Shown one piece after another: positions 43,781-52,745 of a stretch of 64,000 bases of DNA; the first letter of the stretch is position 1; each line of letters opens with the position of its first letter. The DNA is from Planctomycetota bacterium (GTDB taxonomy: Bacteria; Planctomycetota; JAJSAM01), in contig JAJSAM010000047.1 of the NCBI GenBank assembly GCA_024274785.1, forward strand, positions 40,079-104,078. Direction: 5' to 3'. The notes beneath the pieces are model-generated. The model did no database searches. It worked only from the letters and a program-made list of their open reading frames with translations, and was not told where the DNA came from. The translations under genes and the position numbers were made by a program.

Positions 43781-45679
43781 ATGGAGAAGCGTCTCCTCCT
43801 GTTCCTCGTCCTGTCCTTCGGGATGATGTTCATCTATACCCAGTTCCTCGCGCCGCCCGCCCCGAAACCGGAGGAGTCCGGTGGCGACGGGACCGGGCGG
43901 CCCGCTGTAGGTACGCAGGCGTTCTCACCGGGCGATCCTGAGCCGGGGGAACCCGAGACCGGCACCGGTCCCGTGGCCGAAAGGGCGCCCGTCTTGCCGC
44001 CTCTTTCCACGGACGGACTCCTCGTCACCACGGCGAGGGATTCGAGCAGCTATGACCTGACCACCCAGGCCGTGGAGTGGGTGTTCGATGGCTGGGGCGG
44101 CAGTGTTCGTTCGGTTCGTCTCCGGAAGTACACCCGGGAGCCCGATCAGGATCTGACGGACCGGACAAAGTGGTACCGGGCGATCGATGACCGGGGCCTG
44201 GATGGTCTCACCAGGCGTGACGCGCGCTCGCTGACCCTGCTCGTGCTCGATGCGAAGGGTGAGAAAGCGTACCCCCTCGACAAGGTCATCTGGGATGTCG
44301 AGAAGGGAACGGATCGCGTCACCTTCCGCTACCGGTGGAAGGAGGCGGGTCTCGAGTTCGTGAAGACGTACATCCCCGCCGACAAGGTCGGGTCGGACCG
44401 GGAGCAGGATGCCTACCACCTCGATGTCGAACTCTCCGTCAAAGTGATCGATCGGAAGAAGGCCGTGAAGTTCGCGCCGGACGGGCTCCGGCTCAGGCTC
44501 GTCGGCCCGGCCGCGATGCCCGCGGAAGAGTTCAGTCAGATCAAGGTCGAGGGGGTGGCCCAGGCCAGCGACAGCGCGAGCCCCGATGACTTCCAGCTAA
44601 AGGACAAGCAGCGCTTCTTCCCGGAAAAGGAAGATCAGAAGAAAGGTCGGCATGTCGATTGGGCCGGCATGCGCAGCCGGTTCTTTGCTTCAATCCTGCT
44701 CGCTCTCGATGCGAAGGAAACCCTGGCCCGGCAGGCGGTCTTCACGCCGATTCCCGACTTCGATTCCGACGGCAAGCCGTTCCAGAATCTTTCCGCGGCG
44801 CTCGACTTCGACGTGGACCTGCCGGAGGAGGGCGTCAGCGTCTCCCGCCGGTTCCTGTTCTTCGTGGGGCCGATGGACCCCGACATCCTGTCCGTGAAAA
44901 CCTACGAGTCGTTCAAGTCGGTGATCGACTACGGCTGGTTCGGTCCGATTGTTAAGATCCTGGTCTTTCTGCTCACCATCATCCGGTCCGTGGTGGGGAA
45001 CTGGGGCGTCGCGATCATCATCCTGACCCTCATGGTCCGGGCCTCGTTGTTCCCGCTGTCCCGGAAGTCCCAGGTCTCGATGCAGAAGTACCAGCGGCAG
45101 ATGGCCCGGCTCAAGCCGAAGATCGACGACATCAAGAAGCGCCACGCCAAGAACAAGAAGAAGCAGCAGGAAGAGCAGATGAAGCTCATGAAGGAAGAGG
45201 GGATGCAGATGTTCCCCGCGGGCTGCCTGGTCATGTTCCTGCAGTTGCCGGTGTTCATCGGTCTCTTCCAGGCGCTGCGCCACACGATCGGCCTGCGCCA
45301 TTCCGCGTTTCTCTGGGCGAAGGACCTGACCGCGCCGGACCAGCTCCTCGGCCCCTGGGCGACCGACGGGATCCCGCTGATCTGGAATCCGCTCTACCTG
45401 AATGTCTTCCCGATCCTGATGGGCATCTCCTGGTACCTTTCGAGCTCGATGGCGCCGAAGCCGGCCGACCCTCAGCAGGCCCAGCAGATGAAGATGATGA
45501 AGTGGATGCCGGTGGTCTTCTCGATCATGCTCTACAACTACGCCGCCGGTCTGGCCCTCTACATGGTGGTCAGCTCCACCTGGTCGATCTTCGAGATGAA
45601 GGTGGTTCGGAAGGTGTTCCTGAAGCCGGATGAGGCGGCAGCCGGTGGTGCGGCGGTCGCGTTCCGCAAGGGAAAGTGA
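43781..45679 (+). CDS. yidC: membrane protein insertase YidC
   Basis: YidC inserts and folds inner-membrane proteins, with or without SecYEG. The product is 632 residues from ATG 43781 with GGGAG before it; GTG 43772 is possible. Seen: N-terminal helix LLLFLVLSFGMMFIYTQFL, a Pro/Gly-rich linker, a large periplasmic beta domain (about residues 70-370), and the conserved core from YGWFGPIVKILVFLLTIIRSVVGNWGVAIIILTLMVRASLFPLSRKSQVSMQKYQ through a Lys-rich cytoplasmic hairpin to FQALRHTIGLRHSAFLWAKDL and the final helices. The length and domain order are Gram-negative type. Genes usually near yidC (rnpA, rpmH, trmE) are absent. Confidence 0.96.
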   Translation: MEKRLLLFLVLSFGMMFIYTQFLAPPAPKPEESGGDGTGRPAVGTQAFSPGDPEPGEPETGTGPVAERAPVLPPLSTDGLLVTTARDSSSYDLTTQAVEWVFDGWGGSVRSVRLRKYTREPDQDLTDRTKWYRAIDDRGLDGLTRRDARSLTLLVLDAKGEKAYPLDKVIWDVEKGTDRVTFRYRWKEAGLEFVKTYIPADKVGSDREQDAYHLDVELSVKVIDRKKAVKFAPDGLRLRLVGPAAMPAEEFSQIKVEGVAQASDSASPDDFQLKDKQRFFPEKEDQKKGRHVDWAGMRSRFFASILLALDAKETLARQAVFTPIPDFDSDGKPFQNLSAALDFDVDLPEEGVSVSRRFLFFVGPMDPDILSVKTYESFKSVIDYGWFGPIVKILVFLLTIIRSVVGNWGVAIIILTLMVRASLFPLSRKSQVSMQKYQRQMARLKPKIDDIKKRHAKNKKKQQEEQMKLMKEEGMQMFPAGCLVMFLQLPVFIGLFQALRHTIGLRHSAFLWAKDLTAPDQLLGPWATDGIPLIWNPLYLNVFPILMGISWYLSSSMAPKPADPQQAQQMKMMKWMPVVFSIMLYNYAAGLALYMVVSSTWSIFEMKVVRKVFLKPDEAAAGGAAVAFRKGK

Positions 45680-45696
45680 CCGGACTCCGTAAAGCG

Positions 45697-45725
45697 TTGA
45701 CCTACAATATATAGTTCCGTATCCT
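45697..45725 (+). promoter_or_regulatory. nrdR promoter with an embedded NrdR-box-like operator
   Basis: TTGACC (45697-45702) and TATCCT (45720-45725) are separated by 17 bases. Between them lies CTACAATATATAGTTC (45702-45717), whose core CAATATATAG fits the NrdR-box pattern (C-w-A-t-A-T-a-T-w-G) exactly. The nrdR ATG follows 51 bases later. Position between the -35 and -10 boxes suits repression, so nrdR and the genes after it are probably autoregulated. A second box about 31 bases downstream, common in other genomes, is not convincing here. Confidence 0.7.
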
Positions 45726-45776
45726 CACCTCGGGTCAACATAGAGGGTTTTTCGCGATTCGCGGGGAGACACCGGC

Positions 45777-46259
45777 ATGCGCTGCCCTTTCTGCAAGGCT
45801 GATGACGATAAAGTGATCGATTCCCGCTCCTCCACGGATGCCTTCGTGATCCGTCGGCGGCGGGAGTGCCTCCCGTGCGGGAAGCGGTTCACCACCTACG
45901 AGCGAATCGAGGAGACACCGCTTCGCGTGATCAAGAAGGATGGCAGCAGGGAGGGCTTCGAGCGCCGCCAGATCCTGACCGGCATGATGAAGGCCTGCGA
46001 GAAGCGCCAGGTGTCGATCGAGACGCTCGACGAGATCACCAGGCGGATCGAGGATCGCATCAGCGAGAAGTTCGACAAGGAGGTCGCGACGAAATTCATC
46101 GGCCAGCAGGTGATGCGCGAGTTGAAGAAGCTCGACAAGGTGGCCTATGTGCGCTTTGCCTCCGTCTATCGTGAGTTCAAGGACCTCGATGACTTCGTCG
46201 ATGAGGTCGAGAAGGCCCGTGGCGCCAGGAAGAAGCAAGCCTCAGGAGGCCGGAACTGA
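45777..46259 (+). CDS. nrdR: transcriptional repressor NrdR
   Basis: NrdR represses ribonucleotide reductase genes in response to ATP/dATP. The product is 160 residues. Seen: the zinc ribbon MRCPFCKADDDKVIDSR...RRRRECLPCGKRFTTYERIE, then the ATP-cone with VIKKDGSREGFERRQILTGMMKACEKR and AYVRFASVYREFKDLDDF. This is full length with all four zinc cysteines. It heads a cluster with an NrdD-like and an NrdG-like gene and has a NrdR-box-like site in its own promoter. Confidence 0.97.
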   Translation: MRCPFCKADDDKVIDSRSSTDAFVIRRRRECLPCGKRFTTYERIEETPLRVIKKDGSREGFERRQILTGMMKACEKRQVSIETLDEITRRIEDRISEKFDKEVATKFIGQQVMRELKKLDKVAYVRFASVYREFKDLDDFVDEVEKARGARKKQASGGRN

Positions 46260-46276
46260 GTTCCGGGGCCAGCTTC

Positions 46277-48418
46277 ATGAAGCCGGTTCCCCGTATCAGA
46301 AAGCGTGATGGCGAACTCGTGGAGTTCGACGAGTCCAGGATCGCCGACGCGATCTACAAGGCGGCCCTCTCCGTCGGCGGAGAGGATCGCTTCATCGCGG
46401 AGGAGCTGGCCGGCGTCGTCAGCCTCTTTCTCGAAAAGTCCTTTCAGGGCGTGATCCCCACCATCGAAGACGTGCAGGACATGGTGGAGAAGGTGCTCAT
46501 CGAGACGGGACACGCGGGCACCGCCAAGTCGTACATCCTCTACCGGGAGGAGCGGACCCGGATCCGCGACGCGGAGGCCCGCACCCGGCCGCCGGTTCAG
46601 GGACGGCTCTTCGACCCCGGCCCGGTGCTGGTGCTCGACGCCGCCGAAGAGCAGGTAGGACCTCTGAGCGGGGAGGTCCTTTCCCGCAAGCTCGTCGCCG
46701 AGGCGAGACTTTCGCCTCGGACGGCCGACGAGGTCGCCCGGGCGGTGGAGGATCGGGCGCTGCAACTCGGCCTCGAGTCGGTTACCGGGACACTTCTGGC
46801 CAGGCTGATCGACGTGGAGCTCATCTCGAGGGGCCTGCTGAAGGCGGTCGACAACCGCGGCGGAGTGCTGGTCCCCCGGCAGAGTGTAGAGAGATCTCTC
46901 TACCCGAAGACCCACGCCCGGAGCGGGACGCCCGCCGAGCGGATCGCCGAGCGGGTGCTTCGCCAGTACGCGCTGGAGGAGCAATTGCCCCGTAGCTGCG
47001 CGGAGGCACACCTCGATGGACGGATCCGGGTCATCGGGCTCGGCCGACCGTCCGCCCTGTTTGCGGCGACGCTCTCGGCCGACGCCATCCGCACCTGGGG
47101 GATCCCCTGGCTCAAGGGCCGGTTTCGGCCGGAGGCGGTGGCGGACCCCCGCCGTTTCACGGCCCTGCTCGGCCGGGCGGTGCGGGGCATCGCGCCGCAC
47201 GTTTCCGACGGGCTCTCCCTCTGCCGCCTGAACATGCTGCTCGCCCCTCTCCTCGCCGGGCGGTCGAAGACGGATCTGCGGGAGGAGGCCTGGCACCTGC
47301 TTTCGGAAATGGCGGGCATTCCCGGCCTGGAGATCGACCTCGGCCTGGCCCCGCCTCCCATCTTCGCCTCGCGCAAGGCGCGGGGTCCCGACGGCAACTC
47401 GCTCGAGGAGACCTACGCGCGCTTCACGGGTACGTCGCTGCAACTCGCGAGCGCCTTCCTCGAAGTGCGTGGCACCGCCGCCGGGCTCGGACCGCGCTCC
47501 GAACTGCCCCGCCTGACGTTGACCCTTGGACCGGATGCACTGGATCAGGACGAGGTTCTCGCGGTGGTGTCCCGCGCGATTGGAGAGGCGATGGCCCGGG
47601 AGCCGGTGCTGATCGTGTTCGATCGAGAGGACCTGCCGATCCTCGGGACGTCGCGCACCCGCGTGCGGATGGAGGATGCCGCGCGGCTCACCGACACCGC
47701 GAATCTCTCTGTGGCGGTGGGGGGCAGGGTCGTCATCAATCTCCCGCGGGCGGCGTATCGCGCCGGCGAGGGGCATATCGGTGATTTCATGCGCGAGATC
47801 GAGGCGCAGGCGGAACTGGCCCTGGCGGCGCTGGCCGCGAGATCCCGGGTGATCATGCGGTCGGCTGCGGCGCCGGACGGCGCGCTCTCCCCGATCACCG
47901 AGGGGCGGGGCGACATTCCACCGCTGCTGAACATGGGCGGTGCCGCGTGGTCGCTCGGGGTCGCCGGGCTGAATGAGGCGATCGGCTATCTGACCGGCGA
48001 GGAACTCCACGAGTCGGACGAGGCCGCGAAACTGGGAGTCAAGACGTTGGGGCTGGTGCGTCTCGTCTCCTCCGGGTTCGCCCGCGCGGAGAACCTGGCC
48101 ATCGGCCTGGATGCGGAGGATGACCCGGCGATCTGCCGCGTTCTGGCCGACCTCGACCGGGCGGAGTACCCGAGGCTCACCGACCGGATTCCCGCGGCGT
48201 ACACTCCGGGGGTGGCCCTGCGCTCCGACGCGCCGGTGGACCTCGCCGTCCGGTTGGAAACGGAGGGGCGGCTGGGGATCCCGTTGCGGACCGCCACGGT
48301 GCGGTGTTTCCTTGGTGAAGACGGACACCCGGCGCCGGAGACCATCATCGCGTTGATGTGGAAGACCTGGCACAACACCCGAGTCAAGCAGATGCTCCTG
48401 GGGCGCAGAGAACCTTGA
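46277..48418 (+). CDS. ATP-cone protein homologous to anaerobic ribonucleotide reductase (NrdD) but lacking the glycyl-radical site
   Basis: NrdD reduces ribonucleotides using a glycyl radical near its C-terminus and thiols in the active site. This 713-residue protein begins with an ATP-cone (VPRIRKRDGELVEFDESRIADAIYKAA). It then follows the NrdD layout: EEQLPRSCAEAHLDGRIRVIGLGR where NrdD has AHxxGDIHIHDL, and later LLNMGGAAWSLGVAGLNEAIGYLTGEELHESDEA, matching the late NrdD block. The C-terminus is TRVKQMLLGRREP. The R-V-x-G-Y radical motif and the C-terminal zinc cysteines are missing, and the I-H-D residues are changed. It is therefore probably not a working reductase. It is followed by an NrdG-like gene with an overlapping start. 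Confidence 0.8.
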   Translation: MKPVPRIRKRDGELVEFDESRIADAIYKAALSVGGEDRFIAEELAGVVSLFLEKSFQGVIPTIEDVQDMVEKVLIETGHAGTAKSYILYREERTRIRDAEARTRPPVQGRLFDPGPVLVLDAAEEQVGPLSGEVLSRKLVAEARLSPRTADEVARAVEDRALQLGLESVTGTLLARLIDVELISRGLLKAVDNRGGVLVPRQSVERSLYPKTHARSGTPAERIAERVLRQYALEEQLPRSCAEAHLDGRIRVIGLGRPSALFAATLSADAIRTWGIPWLKGRFRPEAVADPRRFTALLGRAVRGIAPHVSDGLSLCRLNMLLAPLLAGRSKTDLREEAWHLLSEMAGIPGLEIDLGLAPPPIFASRKARGPDGNSLEETYARFTGTSLQLASAFLEVRGTAAGLGPRSELPRLTLTLGPDALDQDEVLAVVSRAIGEAMAREPVLIVFDREDLPILGTSRTRVRMEDAARLTDTANLSVAVGGRVVINLPRAAYRAGEGHIGDFMREIEAQAELALAALAARSRVIMRSAAAPDGALSPITEGRGDIPPLLNMGGAAWSLGVAGLNEAIGYLTGEELHESDEAAKLGVKTLGLVRLVSSGFARAENLAIGLDAEDDPAICRVLADLDRAEYPRLTDRIPAAYTPGVALRSDAPVDLAVRLETEGRLGIPLRTATVRCFLGEDGHPAPETIIALMWKTWHNTRVKQMLLGRREP

Positions 48419-49158
48419 TCGGATCATCGACTCCACCCATTCGCGGGATCATCGAATCCAGTCTGACCCACTGGGATGGCCGGATCGTCGCCGTCGTGTT
48501 CGTGGGTGGGTGCAACCTCCGCTGCGGCGGGTGTCCTTCGCCGCACCTGATCGGCGACGGTTGTGACCAGGGCGAAATCCCCCTGGATTCCGTTCTGGAT
48601 GCCATCTACCGGCGCCGGAGATGGATTGACGGTGTGGTCATCAAGGGGGGCGAACCGTTGCTGAAGCCGGAGGTGCTCGAACTTCTCGAGCTGCTGCGCG
48701 ATTTCGGCCTCGAGATTCGCATCGACACCAATGGGACCTGCCCCGAAGCGCTCTCGGAAGTGATCCGCCGCGACCTCGTCGACTTCGTCAGCATGGAGGT
48801 CAAGGCCCCCCTGACCGGACAGTACCATCGCGTGGCCGGAACCACCGTCGACCTCGGGGCGATCTTCGACTCGATCGGGATTCTCCTTTCCGGAGAGGTG
48901 GACTACGAATTCCGGACCGTGGTGTACGACGGCCAGCTCACGAGCGATGACGTAATGGCGATCGCGCGGACCATCAAGGGCGCTCGGCGTTACGTATTGC
49001 GGGCCGTCAAGGACAAGGGGCCGAGCCGAACGGTTCTTCGTGGCCTGGCGAGAAGTGCCGGCCGTCACGTCGCCGGCTGCCACGTGGATGGCCGTCCCCA
49101 GGACCGGGAAACGCCGTTCGCGTTGTTTGCGGATGGGGACGAGAGGATGAATGCATGA
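48415..49158 (+). CDS. radical SAM protein of the NrdG/anaerobic RNR-activase type
   Basis: NrdG-type proteins use a 4Fe-4S cluster and S-adenosylmethionine to form the glycyl radical of class III reductases. The TTG at 48415 (overlapping the previous stop) is taken as start, giving 247 residues; an alternative ATG at 48358 would add antisense-like sequence. Seen: AVVFVGGCNLRCGGCPSPHLI with the CxxxCxxC cluster motif, VVIKGGEPLLKPEVLELLELLRDFG, and IDTNGTCPE. The rest of the barrel is standard. Its expected substrate, the NrdD-like protein upstream, lacks the radical Gly, so the true target is uncertain. It is overlapped by smc (ATGA). Confidence 0.88.
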   Translation: MIGSSTPPIRGIIESSLTHWDGRIVAVVFVGGCNLRCGGCPSPHLIGDGCDQGEIPLDSVLDAIYRRRRWIDGVVIKGGEPLLKPEVLELLELLRDFGLEIRIDTNGTCPEALSEVIRRDLVDFVSMEVKAPLTGQYHRVAGTTVDLGAIFDSIGILLSGEVDYEFRTVVYDGQLTSDDVMAIARTIKGARRYVLRAVKDKGPSRTVLRGLARSAGRHVAGCHVDGRPQDRETPFALFADGDERMNA

Positions 49159-52100
49159 GGATTTCGCGGATCCGTCTCCTGGGCTTCAAGTCCTTCGCCA
49201 GGAAGACGGAGCTTGTTCTCGACCCCGGGATCACCGCTATCGTCGGCCCGAACGGCTGCGGCAAGTCGAACGTCATCGACTCGGTGAAGTGGGTGCTTGG
49301 CGAGCAGAAGCCGAGTTCGCTCCGGGCAAAGGAGATGATGGATGTCATCTTCGCCGGCACCGAGCGCCAGAAGGCCCTCGGCATGGCCGAAGTGGCCATC
49401 GTCTTCGACAACGAGGACGGCAAGCTCCCCATCGACCGGCCCGAAGTCGTGCTGACCCGGCGCCTGTACCGCTCCGGTGAATCCGAGTACCTGCTGAATG
49501 GGGAGCAGTGCCGCCTGAAAGACCTGCGCGAGACGCTGATGGACACCGGCTCCGGCCTGGACGCGCTTTCCATCATGGAGCAGGGCCGGATCGACGCCAT
49601 CCTCACCGCCAACCCGGTGGAGCGCCGCACCGTTTTCGAGGACGCGGCGGGAATCGGCCGTTTCAAGGCGCGGAGGAAGGAAACGCTCCGGCGCCTCGAT
49701 CGCATTGCGGATGACCTGGTCCGCCTGCGTGACGTGATCGAGATTACCGAAAAACAGCTGCGCTCGCTGCGCTACCAGGCCTCGCGGGCCAGCCGGTTCA
49801 AGGAGTACTCGGAGACCCTCCGCAAGAAGCAGGTGACCTGGGCCCTCTACAAGTACCACCAGCTTCTGACGGAGCGGGAAGCACTCACCGGGCGCCTGTC
49901 CGAGGTGGCCGCCCGCGAGGCGAGTGCCAACCAGGAACTGACCGCGCTCGTCGAGGAACTCTCCGGAGAAGAGCGGACCTTCGAGCAGCTCGGGACGAAG
50001 GTGAAGGAGGCTGAGACCGGGCTGCTCAGGCTGGATGGTGAAATCCGCAGCAACCGGGAGCACGCGGAGCACAGCCGGAAGATGACCGGTGAACTGGCCG
50101 ATCGGGTCAAGTGGTACGAGGAGGAGATCCGCGTCACCGATCGCCGCCTGACGGAGATGACGAAGGAGCGGGAAGGTCTCGACGAGGACCTGGCTTCCCT
50201 CGCCGCCGAGGTGAGCCTGCGCGAATCCGAGCTCTTGGTCGCGGAGGAATCCATCCGGGGCGCCCGCGGAGAGGAAGCCTCCCGGGAGAAGGAACTCCGC
50301 GAGCTTCGCCAACGGCGGGTGGATGTGGTGCAGCGTTCCCTGAAGATTCGGAATGAACGCGGCAGCCTGCGCTCGCAGATCGCCTCCGGCGAGGCCCTCC
50401 TGCAGCGCGCCCGCCGTCGCCGGGAAGCCCTGGTCGAGGAGCGGGAAAGTCTCGCCGGGGAGCGGGAGGTCGCGGGCCGGGAGCAGGCCGAGGCCGCGGC
50501 GAAGGCCGACCTCGTGCGCGAGACGCTCGCGGGCGCGGAACGGAACGAGGCCGAGCTGTCGACCCGCCTTTCCAACCTCTCCGAGCAACGTGCCGAGGCG
50601 GACCAGGCGCTGGCGGCTTCACGGTCACGGCTCGACCTTCTCGAGAGTCTGAAGGCGCGCCACGCCGGAATGGACCAGGCGGTTCAGAAGGTGCTGAAGG
50701 AATCATGCCGCGACGGCACGGCGCTCACCGGGGTGCGAGGGGTCGTGGCCGAACTCATCAAGGTGAATGCGGTCGACGTCGAGGCGGTGGAACTGGCCCT
50801 CGGCAACTGCGCACAGGGCGTCGTCACTGAGACCCTCGATCAGGCGCTGGTGGCCATTGACTGGTTGAAGGAGAATCGCCTCGGCCGGGCGCTCTTCATC
50901 CCCCTCGACCAGATCCGGGAAGCCGGGCCGACCTACGGCGGCAACGGCATCGCCCGGCAGGCCCTGCTCTCCGTCGAAACCGGCGACGAATACGCTCCCC
51001 TGGTGCGCGCGCTCCTTTCGGACTCCATCCTGGTCGAGGATGTCGCCCGGGCGCGGAAGCTCGCCCTCGACTCCGGACGCGCACTGCGAATCATCACCGG
51101 CGGCGGCGAGGTCCTGAACCGCATCGGTACGATCTCCGGCGGCCGCGGCGGCGCTCCGGCGGCGCTCCTGGCGCGAAACGCCGAGATCGACGAGTTGAAG
51201 GGGCAGGTGACCGCCGCGACCGAGCGCCGGGAGGCCCTGGTCGAGGCCCTGAGAGGTCTGACCGCTTCGCGGGAGGCGGTTCGCACGGAGCTCCGGCAGG
51301 CACGCACCGATGCGGAGCGCGTTGCTCGCGAGGTGGGCCTGGCCTCCTCGAGACTGGATCGCCTCGATCGCGACCTGACCCGCCTCGATAACGAGGAGCG
51401 GGTGCTCGAGGTCGAGATGAACGAGGTCCTGACCGGCCGCACGGAGTCCGCGAGCCGCGACGCGGAACTGGCGGAGCAGGAGCAGGCGCTGGCCACCGAG
51501 GATCAGGAAATCGGCCGCCAGGTCGAGGATCTCGGCGGACTCCTCGAGGATGCACGGCAGAAGTCCCGGATCGAGCAGGACCAGCGGACCGAACTGTCCG
51601 TCGTGCTGGCCCGTTCGCGGGAACGACTGGCCGGAGCCGAGGCGAGGTTCGGGGCGCTTTCGCAGGGCATTCTGGACGCGAAACGCTCCGGCACACAGGC
51701 CCGGGAGGAGATGGGCGGCTGCAACACCCGGAGGGAGGAAGCCTCCCTCGAGGCGGAGATCGCCGCCCGGCGCGCCGAGGAGGGCGGGCGGAAGCGGGAG
51801 CAGGTGCTCTCCCAGGTCACGGCGTTGAAGGAGGAGCATGACCAGGCGCGGTCCCAGATCCTCGCTCGGAGGGAGAGCGCGGATGAGTTGCGCCGGCAGC
51901 ACGAGGACTATCGCGAGACGCTCTCCGAGTTTCGGCTGAAGGAGAGCGAGGTCCGAACCCGCCTGGAAGGCCTGCTCGAGCGGGTCGAGGAACAGTTCGA
52001 ACTGGACCTCGTCGACCTTTACGACGATTTCAACCCGGAGGGCGTGGACTGGGCGGAACTCGACGAAGAGGTGTCGGTGTTGAAGGGTAAGCTCGACAAG

Positions 52101-52745
52101 ATGGGCAACGTCAACCTCGAGGCGATCGATCAACTCGCCGAGGTCGATGAGCAGGTGAACTTCCTGCGCACCGAAGAAGCCGACCTCCTGAAATCGAAGG
52201 AGAGCCTGCTGGAGATTCTCCGCAAAGTGAACCGCGAGAGCCGGGAGCGCTTCGAGAAGGCGTTCGTCACGATCCGCGACAATTTCCGGGAGATGTTTCG
52301 CAAACTCTTCGGAGGCGGAAGCGCGGACATCAGCCTGACGGAAGGCGAGGACATCCTCGAAGCGGGAATCGAGATCATGGTCCGTCCCCCGGGACGTGAG
52401 CTGAAGAACATCAACCTGCTCTCCGGCGGCGAGAAGACCCTCACCGCGGTGGCGCTGCTGTTCGCCATCTTCAAGGCCCGGCCGTCACCCTTCGCCATCA
52501 TGGACGAGGTGGATGCGGCGCTCGACGAAAGCAACATCGACCGGTTCCTCGGCGTGCTGCGCGAGTTCACCGACGAGAGCCAGTTCATCATCATCACGCA
52601 CAACAAGCGGACGATGGCGGAGGCGGATGCGCTCTACGGCGTCTCCATGCCGGAACCCGGGGTGTCGCAGCCTCTGGCCATGCGGTTCACCTCGGCGGGG
52701 GAGGCGGAACCCGCGGAGGAGCCGGAGCCTTTGAACGCCTCATGA
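49155..52745 (+). CDS. smc: chromosome segregation SMC ATPase
   Basis: SMC forms the core of condensin-like complexes that organise the chromosome. The product is 1196 residues, full length. Seen: Walker A IVGPNGCGKSNVIDSVKWVLGEQ at residues 30-53, a coiled arm, a hinge at about residues 515-650 (LTGVRGVVAELIKVNAVDVEAVELALG), a second coiled arm, and the C-terminal head with LSGGEKTLTAVALLFAIFKARPSPFAIMDEVDAALDESN. The start is within the NrdG-like gene's end (ATGA). ScpA and ScpB are not in the window. The downstream gene overlaps its stop. Confidence 0.97.
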   Translation: MRISRIRLLGFKSFARKTELVLDPGITAIVGPNGCGKSNVIDSVKWVLGEQKPSSLRAKEMMDVIFAGTERQKALGMAEVAIVFDNEDGKLPIDRPEVVLTRRLYRSGESEYLLNGEQCRLKDLRETLMDTGSGLDALSIMEQGRIDAILTANPVERRTVFEDAAGIGRFKARRKETLRRLDRIADDLVRLRDVIEITEKQLRSLRYQASRASRFKEYSETLRKKQVTWALYKYHQLLTEREALTGRLSEVAAREASANQELTALVEELSGEERTFEQLGTKVKEAETGLLRLDGEIRSNREHAEHSRKMTGELADRVKWYEEEIRVTDRRLTEMTKEREGLDEDLASLAAEVSLRESELLVAEESIRGARGEEASREKELRELRQRRVDVVQRSLKIRNERGSLRSQIASGEALLQRARRRREALVEERESLAGEREVAGREQAEAAAKADLVRETLAGAERNEAELSTRLSNLSEQRAEADQALAASRSRLDLLESLKARHAGMDQAVQKVLKESCRDGTALTGVRGVVAELIKVNAVDVEAVELALGNCAQGVVTETLDQALVAIDWLKENRLGRALFIPLDQIREAGPTYGGNGIARQALLSVETGDEYAPLVRALLSDSILVEDVARARKLALDSGRALRIITGGGEVLNRIGTISGGRGGAPAALLARNAEIDELKGQVTAATERREALVEALRGLTASREAVRTELRQARTDAERVAREVGLASSRLDRLDRDLTRLDNEERVLEVEMNEVLTGRTESASRDAELAEQEQALATEDQEIGRQVEDLGGLLEDARQKSRIEQDQRTELSVVLARSRERLAGAEARFGALSQGILDAKRSGTQAREEMGGCNTRREEASLEAEIAARRAEEGGRKREQVLSQVTALKEEHDQARSQILARRESADELRRQHEDYRETLSEFRLKESEVRTRLEGLLERVEEQFELDLVDLYDDFNPEGVDWAELDEEVSVLKGKLDKMGNVNLEAIDQLAEVDEQVNFLRTEEADLLKSKESLLEILRKVNRESRERFEKAFVTIRDNFREMFRKLFGGGSADISLTEGEDILEAGIEIMVRPPGRELKNINLLSGGEKTLTAVALLFAIFKARPSPFAIMDEVDAALDESNIDRFLGVLREFTDESQFIIITHNKRTMAEADALYGVSMPEPGVSQPLAMRFTSAGEAEPAEEPEPLNAS

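Noticed and set aside
46166..48436. Open frame of 756 codons on the minus strand
   Set aside because: It mirrors the NrdD-like gene, with Arg/Gly/Pro-rich composition typical of antisense frames.
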